A stretch of DNA of 64,000 nucleotides, from assembly GCA_030015575.1 (NCBI GenBank), contig JASDDO010000001.1, positions 138,651,988-138,715,987 on the forward strand, read 5' to 3'. The position numbers were made by a program, and so were the translations under genes. Under the pieces are notes generated by a model. It saw only the letters and a list, made by a program, of their open reading frames with translations. It did not search any database and was not told the origin of the DNA. Source of the DNA: Agapanthus africanus. Its lineage: Eukaryota > Streptophyta > Magnoliopsida > Asparagales > Amaryllidaceae. Below, in pieces: positions 22,947-35,171 of this stretch; the stretch's first letter is position 1; every line of letters begins with the position of its first letter.

Positions 22947-23832
22947 ATGCTCCAAACTCCTCATTCAGGCCGCCGGAAAATCCAATACAGCCGCAAATTG
23001 CGGCCTGATCTCCCCCGACGACAACAATTTTTCGTGCTTTGTAAGACATTCTTCTCTTCTTGTTTAATTTCTGTGCCAAATTACTTTTTGGATTTGAAGA
23101 TGGTGGCATTTGAATGTGAGAAGAATTTTTTCGAAATATTTTCCGATGAAACTTACGGGCAGTATTTCTACGAGGAAATCTGTCAAAAGGGGTGGGATTT
23201 TTTGATCTACAACAGTGAAGATTTATTCGCTATAAGAGAGTTAGTGGAAGATTTTTATGAGGCGTTAAGAAATGGTGAACCCGGATCGGGGTATGTGGAG
23301 TTTTTCTTTCGAGGGAGACGTAGAATTTTTCAACCCGAAACAATCTCGAGAGTTACCAACATCCCAATGCGGCCGGGAAATCAGCAACCGCGTGAATTGG
23401 CGGTTTATCGATCCTTATTGGGGGATTTTGTGGAATTGAAGGATAAGGGGTTGAACCCCGTGCAACTGTACAGGAACTTACTTGCTGTCTGCCGATGGGC
23501 AAACCACAACATCAGGGGTAAAATTCGTGTCTTTTCTTTTCCGGCTGGAGTGGGACACATTATGCACTGTTTGATGGAAAAGGATCGCCATTTCTTTGTG
23601 GTAACACAGTTGTTTAGCACGATTTATGGAGGGGGTTGCCAAGAAAAAAAACCTGCTGCCAGTCCTAGTGACCCTCCTTTCAAAATACTATATGGAGAGG
23701 GTAGAGTTTGATGGTTATGCGGCCGCACACGAAAATTGGTCGGTTGAGCTGGAGAGGATTTTACAAGGATACACCGGCAGCCATTACAAACAGAGCATCC
23801 AGGTCTCGAAGACTCAACGGAGGCACTTCTAA
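22947..23832 (+). pseudogene. Athila 3' ORF (env-like position), frameshifted
   Basis: A 254-residue frame starts at 22947 (ATG); a better start may be 23100 (MVAFECEKNFFEIFSDETYG). Homology-like sequence continues in another frame from about 23626 (KKKNLLPVLVTLLSKYYMERVEFDGYAAAHENW), so one frameshift lies near 23630. Further readable sequence to about 24010 includes RSIRHILKKQQKMQEQLDKI, a coiled-coil-like tail. Athila elements carry such an ORF between pol and the 3' LTR; some are called env-like. I see no signal peptide or membrane helix, and it looks more like the plant transposon-associated globular protein of this position. Product function is unknown. Confidence 0.6.
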
Positions 23833-24026
23833 ATGAACCTGAACCAGAGAATGAGAAAGACTTGCAACGCTTGACGTTTCGGAGCATCCGCCACATACTT
23901 AAAAAACAACAAAAGATGCAGGAGCAGTTGGACAAGATTGAGTCAGCTCAGCAAGCGGCACAAGAGGAAACAAGCGACAACAGGAAAGGGAAAGGGAAAT
24001 TCAGAAGGCATTGAGGACAGTGCCTA

Positions 24027-24045
24027 ATTCAAGTTTGGGGGTGTT
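24027..24045 (+). other. Athila internal polypurine tract (PPT1)
   Basis: CAAGTTTGGGGGTGTTG is found 1.5 kb before the 3' LTR, just after the end of the 3' ORF. It has the typical form of the Athila tract and is purer than the LTR-adjacent one at 25533. Confidence 0.65.
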
Positions 24046-25532
24046 GTTAATAGGTTCATAGCATATAGTTGCATTTGCACATTTCCTGCATTTTTGCACT
24101 TTCATTCCTGTACTTTTTCCTTTATTTTCATATAGTTGCATTGCATATTTTCTTTTGTACTGCATTTGGCTTATTGTAAAATGAAAAGAAAAAAAGTATA
24201 AAAAAATAAAAATAAAAAGTAAAATAAAAATAAAAACCTTGTCGTCAAGTTGTTAGTAGGAAAACCTTGTCTCAGTATATCGACGGTTCATGTTTGATGT
24301 ATTGAAATAACTAGATCTTATTTTAGAAATTGAAAATCTGAAACGATAACCCTTCTTGTTTTAACTATTGGTTATATACTATCTTTTTACATCACCATAC
24401 ACGTGTCATAAGTTTTGTGAAACAAGAAGAACGAGTTTGTGTCATGTCAACAAAAATTTTAAAGATCAATAAACCTTTTTAGGATCAAACAAGTTGTTTT
24501 TGAATTAGGTAATATCAAGAATAGTTCATAAGGTAAGGTAAAGATGATAGGGTATTATTAAGGTTATAATAGAGACCAAATCTGAAAAATAACCCATCTT
24601 GATCCTTGAGTGATTACTCACCCATATCTACATAAAACACGTATTTTGATCTATTAAAGAGAAGTTGTATCTCCGTTCGCATTTTTTTTAGGATTTCCAC
24701 GTATAAAATGAGTCTTTTTGTTTTAGGGCCTAGGTGACTTGGGCAATTAAGTCCGCCGGGGTGTTTTCACACCTAATGTCCTAAAACCATCTGGTTTGGG
24801 TGCATTAACCCAAAGCTCGCTAAAAACCCTAGAAAGTCCGTTTTAAAACAAGGTCAAGCAAGTGTTCTCTCCGAGTTAAAATTCCTCACGGTTCTTTGTG
24901 TGAGAATAATCTTGGCTCAGGACAAGTTATCCTATTAAAATATTGTTTAAACGGAGATATAAAAAGTAAAGACTATTTGCACGTTCACAAGGGTGTGTAA
25001 GATACAAAATCAGGAAAGCAATGGAGTGAAGATTAAGTCTTAGTCCTCTGTTAAAATTAATAGTAACTCTGATTTTTAATCAAACTGGAGAACGAAACTT
25101 GAAAAATTATTTAAATATTAAAACCACCGGTATGATCCTTCAGAAGTTTGTTTTATCCATCTTTGACATAAGCTCTGAACCATGTTTCTTCAAACACAAT
25201 GACGCTAGTCGCACAAAGCACGAAAAAACGTATATGATCATGGTCAAGAAAACAAAGCGAGGAGTGAAACAGAGGGTGTGATATTTTTGACTCGGGATAA
25301 TAGAATTTCAAAAGGTTGATGCTGCACCTTAGTATCTGAGACAACAATTAAACTATTAAAGCTAGCTTGACGGGATTTTATGGGTGGAATCCGCTGAAAA
25401 CTCTCAGGAGACAAAACTTCTCCTACTAGGGACACCTAGAGGTTTAACGGCTTGTTGCACGGGTTCAGTGCAATCACGTTCCATGCGAAAGTGAGGTTAA
25501 GATTTTTTGTTTTGCTTGGGACGAGCAACAGA
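24046..25532 (+). other. Athila non-coding 3' spacer
   Basis: This stretch of about 1.5 kb separates the two purine tracts. It has an A-rich run at 24178-24236 and AT-rich sequence without a recognisable gene. Small open frames (25099-25281 and others) have no domain and are not supported. Confidence 0.6.
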
Positions 25533-25548
25533 TAAGTTTAGGGGTATT
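25533..25548 (+). other. Athila LTR-adjacent polypurine tract (PPT2)
   Basis: TAAGTTTAGGGGTATT directly precedes the 3' LTR start at 25549. It is the expected priming site for plus-strand DNA. Confidence 0.75.
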
Positions 25549-27292
25549 TGTTCGGCACGATTTATTACATTACAACATCACCCATTTTTTTAATCATTTT
25601 GTCAATAAACAGTGCTATTTAATTTATGTCTGCTCATTTATACAGATTACTGGTGCGCAAGCGAAAATACTGAATGATATACACAACATGCATAAAATGA
25701 CGGTTTTTAGCCGGAACTGCAAACAAGACAGAATACAGATCAAGATTTAAAAGAGTTTGCAACAAAAAAAGTGTGTGTACAAAAAGAATTTGTGATTTTA
25801 TCCAATAAGAGAACAAGTGTGAACATAGACTTGGCCAAGTACACAAGTAGGCAAACACCATCATGGTGCCTTTTTACAAGTGGGTGCAAGTGGCATGGCA
25901 ATGAGTAGTAAAAAGTATTGATGTGACATGAACCTTTGCAACTTGATCTTATTTCTTCTCTGTTCATCACCCTGAGAAATCACCCATGTGTAAATTACAA
26001 CAAATTGCAATTACCTTGAGATGACCAAGTGACTATTAGATTGTTGACCAAAGGTGGACACCATCCTCAACACTATGGCCGCAATTTTATCCATTATGGC
26101 CGCAATTTGCGGCCATATCAGTATCAAAATGGTTCGAACAAGTTCTATGGGCCCCTGGTGGTTTTATGAGTTCATTGGGACATACAACTTTTGGTTTTGA
26201 TTTCTCTATAAATTGCGGACCAGTTTATGAGTAAACACAACTTTTGCACTACTTGTAATTATTTTGATAAAATTATTGTAGCTCTTTAGATTAGTTTGAG
26301 TTCTTTGCCTTCCTCTGGTTTTCCAACCTCTACCTTTGAGCTTGCAAGATTAGATTTTGGAAGTTTAATTCATTTGCTTGTATTTGGATACCATTGCAAT
26401 AAAATCTTCATTGAGTTCAAGTTTGATTCTTGTGCCTCTTATCAATTTCATTGTATTTTATTTTTTTCAAATGCGCTTTCATTATACGATGTGTGAGTAG
26501 TCTTGTGCTTAGGCCATGGTGATGTAGGTTGTTGAATGGCTTACCTTCTAACCCCTCATTCTTGATTCTTAATTTATTGCACTTCTTTTCTTAATATTTG
26601 CAATATATTGTGTTTTGCTTTATAGGATATATTGTTTTGAATGGTTGCAAATTAACTTTTAACATATATCCTATTACTTCTTTACAATTTAATGATGTTA
26701 TACTAAGCATTGAAGTTGGAAGGAATATGAAATTTAGCTAAATTGAAGTAAACTAGCTAGATAGAAGATGTAGCCATAAAAGTACATGTTCTATGCTTGC
26801 TAAATTCACTTAGCTCATTTCATGTTCATTTCACTTTATAACCTTATATTTTTAATTTCTTTTTAACCTAATTGTGATATCCTATCCTAACCCGATACGT
26901 GTTATTAGGATAGATGTGGCAAGCTTCTTTAAGTCAATTAGAAACTAGAATTGTCCTTTGAATCAAGATTGAGAGTTGAGGGTAACGCCATATTTCAACT
27001 TACTAAACCTAAGCTTAAGTTTTTCCCCAAATATCACTTTATCGCTTTGTTATTTCATTTGTATAAAACGTGACAAAACCAACTCAAACCCTTTGTTTTC
27101 TAACTCAAAAGAATGTCATGATATCCACTCCCTGTGGATCGACCCATACTTGTCGGCTTGCATCAACGCAACGTGCACTTGCGGTATTTTTATAACTCGA
27201 GAATCACGTTGTGCATGCATTTTTAATGAAAAACCGACATATTCGATATTGACCATATCCTTTCAAAAGAACGACATCGTGAATCTTCAACA
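25549..27292 (+). repeat. Athila 3' LTR
   Basis: 1744 bp, same start and end as the 5' LTR. It holds the perfect GGCCGCAATTTGCGGCC at 26098-26114 and a TATA box at 26207. Its last base pair CA at 27292 is followed by the ATTGA duplication. Confidence 0.95.
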
Positions 27293-27297
27293 ATTGA

Positions 27298-28135
27298 TGA
27301 TCGATAACACGTCCACCTACGAAGTTTTCTCCTTCATGGATCGATCTTCAGGATACAAGCAGATAAAGATGGATTGTGAATACCAGAAGCAAACCGCCTT
27401 CCGGACACCATTAGGGGTATTTTTCTATAAGGTGATGCCCTTCGGTTTGAAAAACGCTGCAGTTGGCTTGGCCTGACCAGCCAGCCATCCGGATCGATAG
27501 GCGCACCCTTCGCAAGTCCCACGCTACATACCAAAGAGCCATGACAAAGATCTTCGATGACCTCATACATGAGATCGTCGAATGCTATATCGATGACCTT
27601 GTGGTTAAGAGCAAATCTCATGAGGAGCATAGGGAACACCTAAAAATTGTGTTCCAACGTCTTCGGAAGTATGATATGAAGATGAACCCTCTAAAGTGCG
27701 TGTTTGGAGTCTCTTCAGGCAAATTCCTAGGTTTCATCATACGCCACCGAGGTATCAAAATCGATCCCTCAAAAATAAAGGCAATCATGCAAATGCCCTC
27801 GCCAAGAACATTCAAGCAACTGCGGTCTCTCCAAGGAAAGCTCACGTATATCCTGCGGTTCATAACCTACCTCTCCGAAAAATGTCGTTCATATAGCCAT
27901 CTGATGAAGAAGGGGACCCCGTTCGTCTGGGATTAGATGTGCCAAAACTCATAAGACTAAATCAAACAATACCTGTAAAATCCGCCAGTGTTGGCCCCCC
28001 CAATTAAGGGAAAACCCCTTATCTTATACACGACGGCCCTCAAACGTTCTCTAAACGCACTATGGGCATAAGAAAATGATAAGGGAAAGGAGAGAGCTCT
28101 CTACTATCTAAGACGAGTTCTCCTCGGGGCAAAAA
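27298..28135 (+). pseudogene. Tat RT core and RNase H fragment
   Basis: The RT resumes in frame with MIDNTSTYEVFSFMD, GYKQIKMD and VMPFGLKNA. About 64 extra bases (about 27459-27522) then break the frame. It picks up as ATYQRAMTKIFDDL with the catalytic YIDDLVVKS, then MNPLKCVFGVSSGKFLGFI and LRSLQGKLTYILRFI. From 27934 the RNase H start is readable in the same frame through several stops (PPVLAPPIKGKPLILYTTAL near 27980-28045). It stops where the Tkl-B LTR begins at 28136. Confidence 0.85.
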
Positions 28136-28906
28136 TGTCATGACCCGGAAAAAAAAACGTGATTGGCATTTGAATCATTTGAAGTCTATAGGACCCTACC
28201 TAATTCAAGTAAGCCAAAATCCCAGAAATCTAAACCTTTTTGGGAAAAATAGTGGAGGTGAAGTTTTGAAATAATGGTATAATGAAATCAGGTCCTTTCT
28301 TTAAAACGTAAGTAATATCATAGGAAATATAATGTTTTGTAACTATCTTGAAAACATGTTTCAACGTTTAAAATTTCGGCAGCACCTCCTTTGTAATTTT
28401 TAACCCGAAAACAATACAGCAATAATAAATATAGGCATCCCGAAGCGGAAGCTAGCTCTTCGCCAAATGGTGGAAACAACCATGCAATAATGTAAATATA
28501 CAACGCCGAAGGCGAAGATCAAAATACATAAAGAAAATAAAGAAACCAAAGCATCATCAAGAAACCAGAAACAATAATAAACACATGAGTGTGACTATAA
28601 AGCCGAAAGAATATACAATTTGAGGTTTTTAAGTTTACAATATATATAGTCTGGTTGATGGAGCTTTAAACTAGATACAAATGAAATAAAATAAAAGTAC
28701 AATAGTTGTCATGATGCAAATGAACCCACCTACCAAAGTAATAACCCGGGAGAAAGTGGTATGCCAGCGAAGCCGCTACGGAACCTGTACGACCAAACCT
28801 GCAAGAAACTATGGCACAACGGGGGTAAGTTGCCAACTTGTGAGTAGAAGATATCATCGAGTAGAAATCGCATGTATGACGATCTTCTAGGTCATACAAT
28901 ACACTA

Positions 28907-28913
28907 TTTATAT

Positions 28914-28944
<31 letters not shown>
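28907..28944. repeat. (TA)n microsatellite
   Basis: A TA run with two AAATA interruptions inside the Tkl-B LTR. Confidence 0.9.
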
Positions 28945-30485
28945 AACATCGAGTAATAACAAGGGTAACAGTAAGCATAAATATAACCCAAGGTACACGT
29001 GTTAATATCATAAAGTGGTAACGAGACATATGTAAATATATGCATGAGTGTAAATGCATCAATCAATGTGTGTCCAGCAACGACACACTAAATAAAGATA
29101 AAACCTGAGTGCCCAGTATCGATACTCGAAAACATCAATGAAGTCGTGTCCATCCGTGAAAACAGTATCCTCATATATGTCGGGCGCCGCATCCTCAGAT
29201 CGGCCCTCAAATCCATCACATGACTCCGGTCGATATCCTCCGGATAACCGCCGTGTCAATAATAACCAGTAGGTAGTGCTCCCCTGCCGGGCTCAACGTC
29301 TATCAATACGGCCCTCTTGCCCCGGGATATCTTACCGGGTCCACCATGTACCCGCAGACGGCGTCTCTCTCCTCGAATTGGGTATATGTACATATGTTGC
29401 TGAAGAACCGAGAAATCTCATAGTGGACGCCACATACATCATATCACGAGAAAACCGCACTTTGCATTTTAAAATGATAATAAGTTTATAAATTCTTTTG
29501 CGGTTTTCTCCAAATTCAGAAATCTCATAATAACTGAAAACTCATAATCATGAGCTAATGAGAAAATAATGAATATCAGCATAAAGCCCCTCAACAGTGC
29601 ATAACAGTACGGATATATGGATGCAAAGCGGCATCTAACTAAGAAATGCAATATCTTAAGCTAGCATGTGAAATCATGTATACCAAAAATGTAACTAGCT
29701 ACATGCTATCAGGTTATACAAGTGAAGTAACGTTTCTAACGTGTACGAGATATGCCAATTACCGATGATGATGTGCATGAGCTGGCCAGTAAGTGTACAT
29801 GCAACATACGCATCATTGGTAATGGTGCATGTGTCCTAGCAGATAAGATCGTAACAGCTGATGAAGAAACATGTATATATCTACAATGCAATGAGAATAA
29901 TATGAGCATAGCAGAAAGTAAACGTTAAAAGAAACTAAAAGACTAAACTAAGAACCGATGTCGAAAGTGATAAGAAAGTCTATAGCATATCTGAGTCGAT
30001 ATATCTAATAGTCGGTGATCCAGCCTCATAGCGTCACGTACGGTATAATCTATCGTACGGCATTCACAAGTCAAGAGTGCAGATCAATCCTCATATATAC
30101 TTCGTACGGTAAAATCCATCATACGGCATCCTCAAAATCGAGGGTATGGGTCAAATATCTTATATATCACTTCGTTCACTTGATTCGTGAAACTCTAAGG
30201 CCCACTAGCAACAGGAGACGTTTACGGTATCAATCGTCGTACAATATCATAATCAGGGGTACGGATCTAAGGTCTCGTACAATCTATAATTCATCAAATC
30301 ACATGTTATCGCATGTATTGTATATATCGCACAACGATCCTTTAATATATCATCTCATATACGAGGTCTCGCTCGATCAAATATCATTACCTCACGACAT
30401 CAAGTCTGATCATATCGACTCATATCCATATAACATATCATATCCTCATCTCACATGTATATGTATATGTATATATATATATAAT

Positions 30486-30488
<3 letters not shown>

Positions 30489-30543
<55 letters not shown>

Positions 30544-30554
30544 CGCGCGCGCGC
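30489..30554. repeat. (CA)n-(GC)n compound microsatellite
   Basis: About 26 CA units are followed by six GC units, with a TA-rich run just upstream (30470-30484). Alternating purine-pyrimidine runs of this kind can adopt Z-DNA. It is absent from the related LTRs. Confidence 0.95.
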
Positions 30555-32364
30555 ATATACACACATTTATATACCAAGTGTATGTGTGTGGGTGCGTGGG
30601 TGCAACAACATATAACTTAAGGTTCACAACTAAGGTAATAAGGCTAAGGATATATCTTCCTACAACTACGCTTAATCTATCCTATAGTCTCCTAGGATTC
30701 TATTCGCTAAGTAACCAAAACTCACGTCAACATATAAATAAATTATATAACAACCCCAAGCTACGGTTGCGGGGGTGCTATACGCCATCCACCCGACTTC
30801 CCCTGTAGATATACATCTACTCACACTGATCCTCACTTGCCGAAGTCGACGACGCCTTGCTCTTCCTTGTCGTCCCGAAGACCATGCGGAGGTACCTATA
30901 GTTTCAAGCACAATGTATTTTAAACAAGAATCGAATACGAAAAACCAAAGCGTCACACGAAACACATATAAGTTAGAACCTATGCTTTATGTATGCAAGA
31001 AAAACCAATAACTCTCGACACCGACGTACGAATGCCAATCGATCGAGATAAAAAACAAATATAAAAAAACTCAAGTTATTAAAAGTCGCAAACCGAAATC
31101 AGAAACTTTGAAAAACACTTCCAAATTTTGCCTTAGGTGAAATTAGCCAATTTTGCATATGTGGTGGGTCTATTTACTGGGTAAAGGAGCCATGGAACAA
31201 ACAAGAGCCAGTTTACCCATGCCCAGGCCGCAAATTGTGGCCATCCTGGTTAAATCTGCAGCCAAGTTCGAAGATTTGGGGTTTGGGTCTCTGGGTAGCT
31301 TCTAGGTCACCTGCATGTCTCACTGTAATCGCTATAAAATTTTTAAGGTTTCCGGGTTATAGCAGATCTCTATATATCCTCACCAATTCCACAAATTCCT
31401 ATATCGGCAAAATTCAAAGTTCACATTTTGGGGTTTAGTCTCAAGTTTTGCCCATAATACTCACGCTACAGGGGTTTAAGGTTACTATTAAACCTCGGTT
31501 GCACCTTTTCAATTCATAATATACCCTAAATCTCATCTAGGAAAATTCTAACATCATTAATCCACATTAGTTCTATTCTAAACCACACTAGGATATAAGG
31601 AAATTCAAATACTAAACTAATGGTGTGGGATTATATCTCATTTGGCAACTCAAGAAAATTCTTGGGTTGCCCAAAGTGCTCCAAATCTTGACTTTATTCA
31701 TCCAAGGTGTTTGTGGTGAGTTTGGGATCATTTTTTGTGAAGGGAGTAAGGTGTTTTAGTGTGGATTTAGGTGTTTTGCATGGTGGATGACGAGGTGGAG
31801 GAAGTGGGAGATGAAAGAGCAGATGAATGGACGAATGAAGTGAAGGAATGGAATGGAGGCTAAGGTCAAGGATAACCCCCCTCTCTTTCTCTCATCCTTA
31901 CCCAAGCCCATACCTCTTGGTATCATGGTCTCCCCACTCTCTCCAAAATATCTCTAAATTAAATTCCCTTTTTTTCTTTTCAAACAAAACCCATAACCAT
32001 TTCTTTTAAAAACATAAATGAGCCATGGTTCATAACACATAAAATTGTGACAAGTTATGTGCAACATGACATGGTGCATGTCATATACATAATCAAGCTT
32101 AATACATAATTAGTGAAATGTTAATCAAGTTTAACATCAACAAATATACAAATAATTGTATAATAATTTATATAATGTCCAAATCACATAAATACCTTCA
32201 AAATAAATAATTCTTATTAATTTTCCGAATATTTTCCAAACTATCGGTATATAATTATACCATTTCATTAAAACTAATTCACATGTTTTAGTAATATTCA
32301 TGGAATTATTTATTTTAATTATTTAAATTTCCAAAAATAATATTTTATTTTCTGAAATGTTACA

Positions 32365-34950
32365 ATCTTTCCCCTTAAATAAATTCGGTCCCCAAATTTA
32401 AATTTATATCCCCTAATTACTTAAACATTTCAGCAAAACCATGAAGTCGTCGGGGCTCCGAAGTCATGAATACATGAATATGTCATGGCGCAATGTCTGC
32501 GCATGAAAAACGAGTGTAAAACTCAAAATCAAAACTCCGTCAAGAGTCACGCCATCCAGGGAGTTAATGTGGAAGCACTATTGTCAAAAATCATTATGAA
32601 AATCAAGTATGATATAACTAGGATTATAATATATATATATTGTATGCATCTTGTAAAATCATCGAGACAACTGGAATACAGTGCATGCAAAAATCTCTTT
32701 TTAAATTGCCATGCAATGCGCAAATCACGGCACAAATATCGGATGTTTCTTTATAAGAAAATAGCTATATGTATATACTTATCTTTTGTTTAATATATAT
32801 GTCCCGCCTTTTGAAAATAATTTAGAAGGGTTTTCTTAGTAAAGTTTCCGTGTCACTCACAGACACATAGGAAAATAATGAGACTATAGCTCCATTTTTA
32901 AAAAAATCCCTTCAGTAAATATCGATGCATGCAAAATACTCAGGTACTGTCCTCAGACCAGTCCTGTTCGGTTACCAAACCATTGCAAAAACATGATGCT
33001 CGAAATGAAATCAATCTCAATAAAATATACAAAGGTGCCATGTGTGTCTGGTGCGCACGAAATCGAAATCAAATACAGGTACCACGAATGTGCACACAAA
33101 AAAATCTAAGTGCAACGGATGTGCACGAAAACATGTGTCGAGTGCAATGGGTGTGCACGACAACAATATCAGGTGCATCGGGTTTGCATAGAATCACATC
33201 TAGCGCGCCAAGTGTGCGCAAAAATCCCAATCAAGTGCATAAGGTGCACGAAACAAAATCCAGTGCACTAGGGTGCACAAAATGAATATCGAATATCGAA
33301 TATCGAAATCAACGGTATACAACATACACCAAATCGACATCAAGGATACCGTTATATATAAACTCATAAACATGTGCAACTGCATGCACAAAACATATCA
33401 ATACTGAAAACTCGTATAGCTACACTTAATGCATAAGTCCAAATCATGTGCGTATTATATGCATGAAATCAAAATCAAATATCTAGGATTGCATAGAAAT
33501 TAAAATCAAGTGTAGTGGGTATTCACAAACGAATATCAGTACAACTGATACATGAATATATGAATCAAGTGCAACAGTGGTGCATATAAGAAATATCCAT
33601 CATAAAACAATCATCAAAATACCGAAATCTAAACGATGAAAACATGATACCTATATATCACCGAGACGAAATCCATAATAACTGCCGTCGAGGTGCCCCT
33701 CCTTTAATGTCGAAATATGCCGGTGCATTCAAGGCTGGCAAAGCAAGAATATCCACTTGCCTCTTGCCCCCGGTCTTGTGTCTTCTATCCTTAGATCCTC
33801 ATCTCTTTCTGCAGATAACCAGTTACATGACTCCTCGGCTTGACAGCCCGATCCGGAGTAATGACGGAAGAAGTCCCGTGCTGGCGCATCTCTGAAGATC
33901 TCTTGACCAATTAACATGGTCATTCGTAACATATCCCATCAAAGATGGCAATCTCTGGCCAACTGAGTGTGCACGATAAAATCGACCTGGTTCAAGTCTT
34001 TATCATGAAGTACTCCTGAAAGATCCTGTCAGGGTCTCCTTCCAATCTCATCTCTGCCAGACTGCCCAGAAGTTAGCACTCTTTACTTAGTCCGTTTCTT
34101 GTTCCGGGGCTGCATTCTCTTCAAGACTTTTCTCTGGAATTATGGCTGCATTCAATGCCACTGCATGCATATCAAATCTCTGATGTCAACAGAGGGGAAT
34201 GTCATCTTGTCAAGATCTCGTACGAACCTCTTACTCCACTTTCCTTCGGTATGGTCTAATTTGGAATCATCTCTTCATAGCTGTGTGGACCGCGCTCCAA
34301 TTGGCTGTTCTCATATCTCGAGTCTTTTTTGAAGCTATGAAATCGGCATCTCTAATACCCAGTAGAAGGCATCTGGTCAATTGCTTCCTTAGGAACTCAT
34401 CCAAATCGTCGGAGTGATGCGCTTTTGCTCGCCCTTTCTTCATCGTCTCACAATACTCCTCTGTGAGGTCCTCTTCTAGTTGAAGCTTGTCAATCTGATG
34501 ATCTCATATCGGAGCATCCAAATGATCAAAATTTCCCATTCAATTATCCATGGGTGACTAGTGATCTTCTATCACATCTCCGTGTATAAACTCGTGCTGC
34601 ATTAGCTTCTGAAATCTGGGGGCTATATCTTATCAAACTCAGCAACAGCTGGCCAATCTGTCCGCATGGTAGACAACGCCTCAATCATCTAGAGTAGACG
34701 GTATCATAATAGTCTTCACAATCTGGCTGGCCTCTAGCAATGGCCCGATGATGTATGTTCCCCTCCGAAAGACGCGCAAGACAGACGTCTTGCCTGAAAT
34801 TCGGGCAGATGCTAATTGGTGCCATCCGTCCACCTCTCCGAAGATGCCAAGTTGATTTATGGCACCGTATATCGAAGGTTTAAACGGATGCGGCCGATGT
34901 AGCAGATTTCGTCAGATTCCCCCTCGCTTGAAGGGTTTTGATTGTGGGGA
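32365..34950 (-). other. Tkl-B polypurine tract and internal region, non-coding
   Basis: The tract is at 32365-32378 (minus strand TTTAAGGGGAAAGAT). The internal DNA contains the GTGCA...TGCAC array at 33040-33600, then sequence aligned with Tkl-A 11100-12100. The minus-strand peptide WSKRFVRDLDKMTF is readable near 34200-34240 and resembles that of Tkl-A. No complete gene is seen. Similarity fades near 34950. Confidence 0.7.
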
Positions 34951-35171
34951 TGCTCTTCCCTGCAGGCGCAAGCCCCTGTAGTTAATTATGCTACTGCATC
35001 GCGGTAACAACTTTCTCCTTCTCCAGATGGTCACTTCGTGTCGTGGGTGTTTGTTTTGCTTGTGGTTGCCCGTGGATTGTATACGGAGACTAATTTATAT
35101 TGTCGCCCGTAGGACGTGGATTAGTCCAAATCCGTATTTTCTTAGATTTGGGTTTGGGGGTTTAAGTTTAA
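34951..35171. other. Unassigned junction sequence
   Basis: This 220-bp stretch between Tkl-B and the hairpin chain shows no gene and no recognisable element end. A short open frame at 34988-35182 has no domain. The place where Tkl-B was broken probably lies here. Confidence 0.4.

Larger units (their letters stand above)
1902..27292 (+). mobile_element. Athila-lineage Ty3/Gypsy element, complete but decayed
   Basis: The element has equal 1744-bp LTRs (1902-3645 and 25549-27292), a perfect 5-bp duplication, an Asp-tRNA-type primer site, gag, protease, RT-RNase H, integrase, a further 3' ORF, and two polypurine tracts. Without the nested Tkl-A (12,029 bp plus duplication) it is about 13.4 kb, in the normal Athila range. 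All coding parts carry stops or frameshifts and the integrase has lost a catalytic residue, so it cannot move on its own. The LTRs differ at scattered positions, clearly more than the Tkl-A LTRs do, which fits Tkl-A being the later arrival. Confidence 0.95.
1116..28135 (+). mobile_element. Tat-lineage Ty3/Gypsy remnant, split by Athila
   Basis: A plus-strand Ty3/Gypsy polyprotein is present in two pieces, 1116-1896 and 27298-28135, on either side of the Athila element. The pieces join in frame once the insertion and one ATTGA copy are removed. The RT wording (CIDFRDLNKACPKDEF, YIDDLVVKS, PLKCVFGV) is that of the Tat/Ogre group. No LTR, primer site or integrase is visible: the left end is cut by a Copia LTR and the right end by Tkl-B. 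It is the host of the left-hand nest and so the oldest layer there. Confidence 0.8.
28136..32364 (-). repeat. Tkl-B 3' LTR (4.2 kb)
   Basis: On the minus strand it starts TGTAACATTTCAGAAAATAA at 32364 and ends GGGTCATGACA at 28136. It shares with Tkl-A the start, the end, the conserved block (28813-28834) and a GGCCGC palindrome (31226-31242), but the rest is well diverged. It lacks the CAG-rich segment and contains long TA and CA microsatellites. Open frames in it, including the 201-residue one at 30015-30620, come from repeats. Confidence 0.85.
28136..34950 (-). mobile_element. Tkl-B, Tekay/LARD-like element, 5' end lost
   Basis: The element is on the minus strand: one LTR (28136-32364), a polypurine tract, and internal sequence to about 34950 that aligns with the Tkl-A internal region in inverse order. 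No primer site and no second LTR are found at the high end. It was inserted into the Tat RNase H frame. No retroviral domain is visible, so it appears non-autonomous like Tkl-A. The right boundary is approximate. Confidence 0.8.

Noticed and set aside
22947..23711. A host gene or true envelope gene
   Set aside because: The position between integrase and the 3' LTR and the frameshifted continuation fit the Athila 3' ORF. No signal peptide or membrane segment is visible, so I do not call it an envelope.
30015..30620. 201-residue open frame on the plus strand
   Set aside because: Its C-terminal part is a Thr-His repeat made by the CA microsatellite, and the rest lies in the Tkl-B LTR with no domain and no match in related LTRs.
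34099..34417. Overlapping plus-strand frames in Tkl-B
   Set aside because: They are antisense to the peptide shared by Tkl-A, Tkl-B and Tkl-C, and are not themselves conserved.
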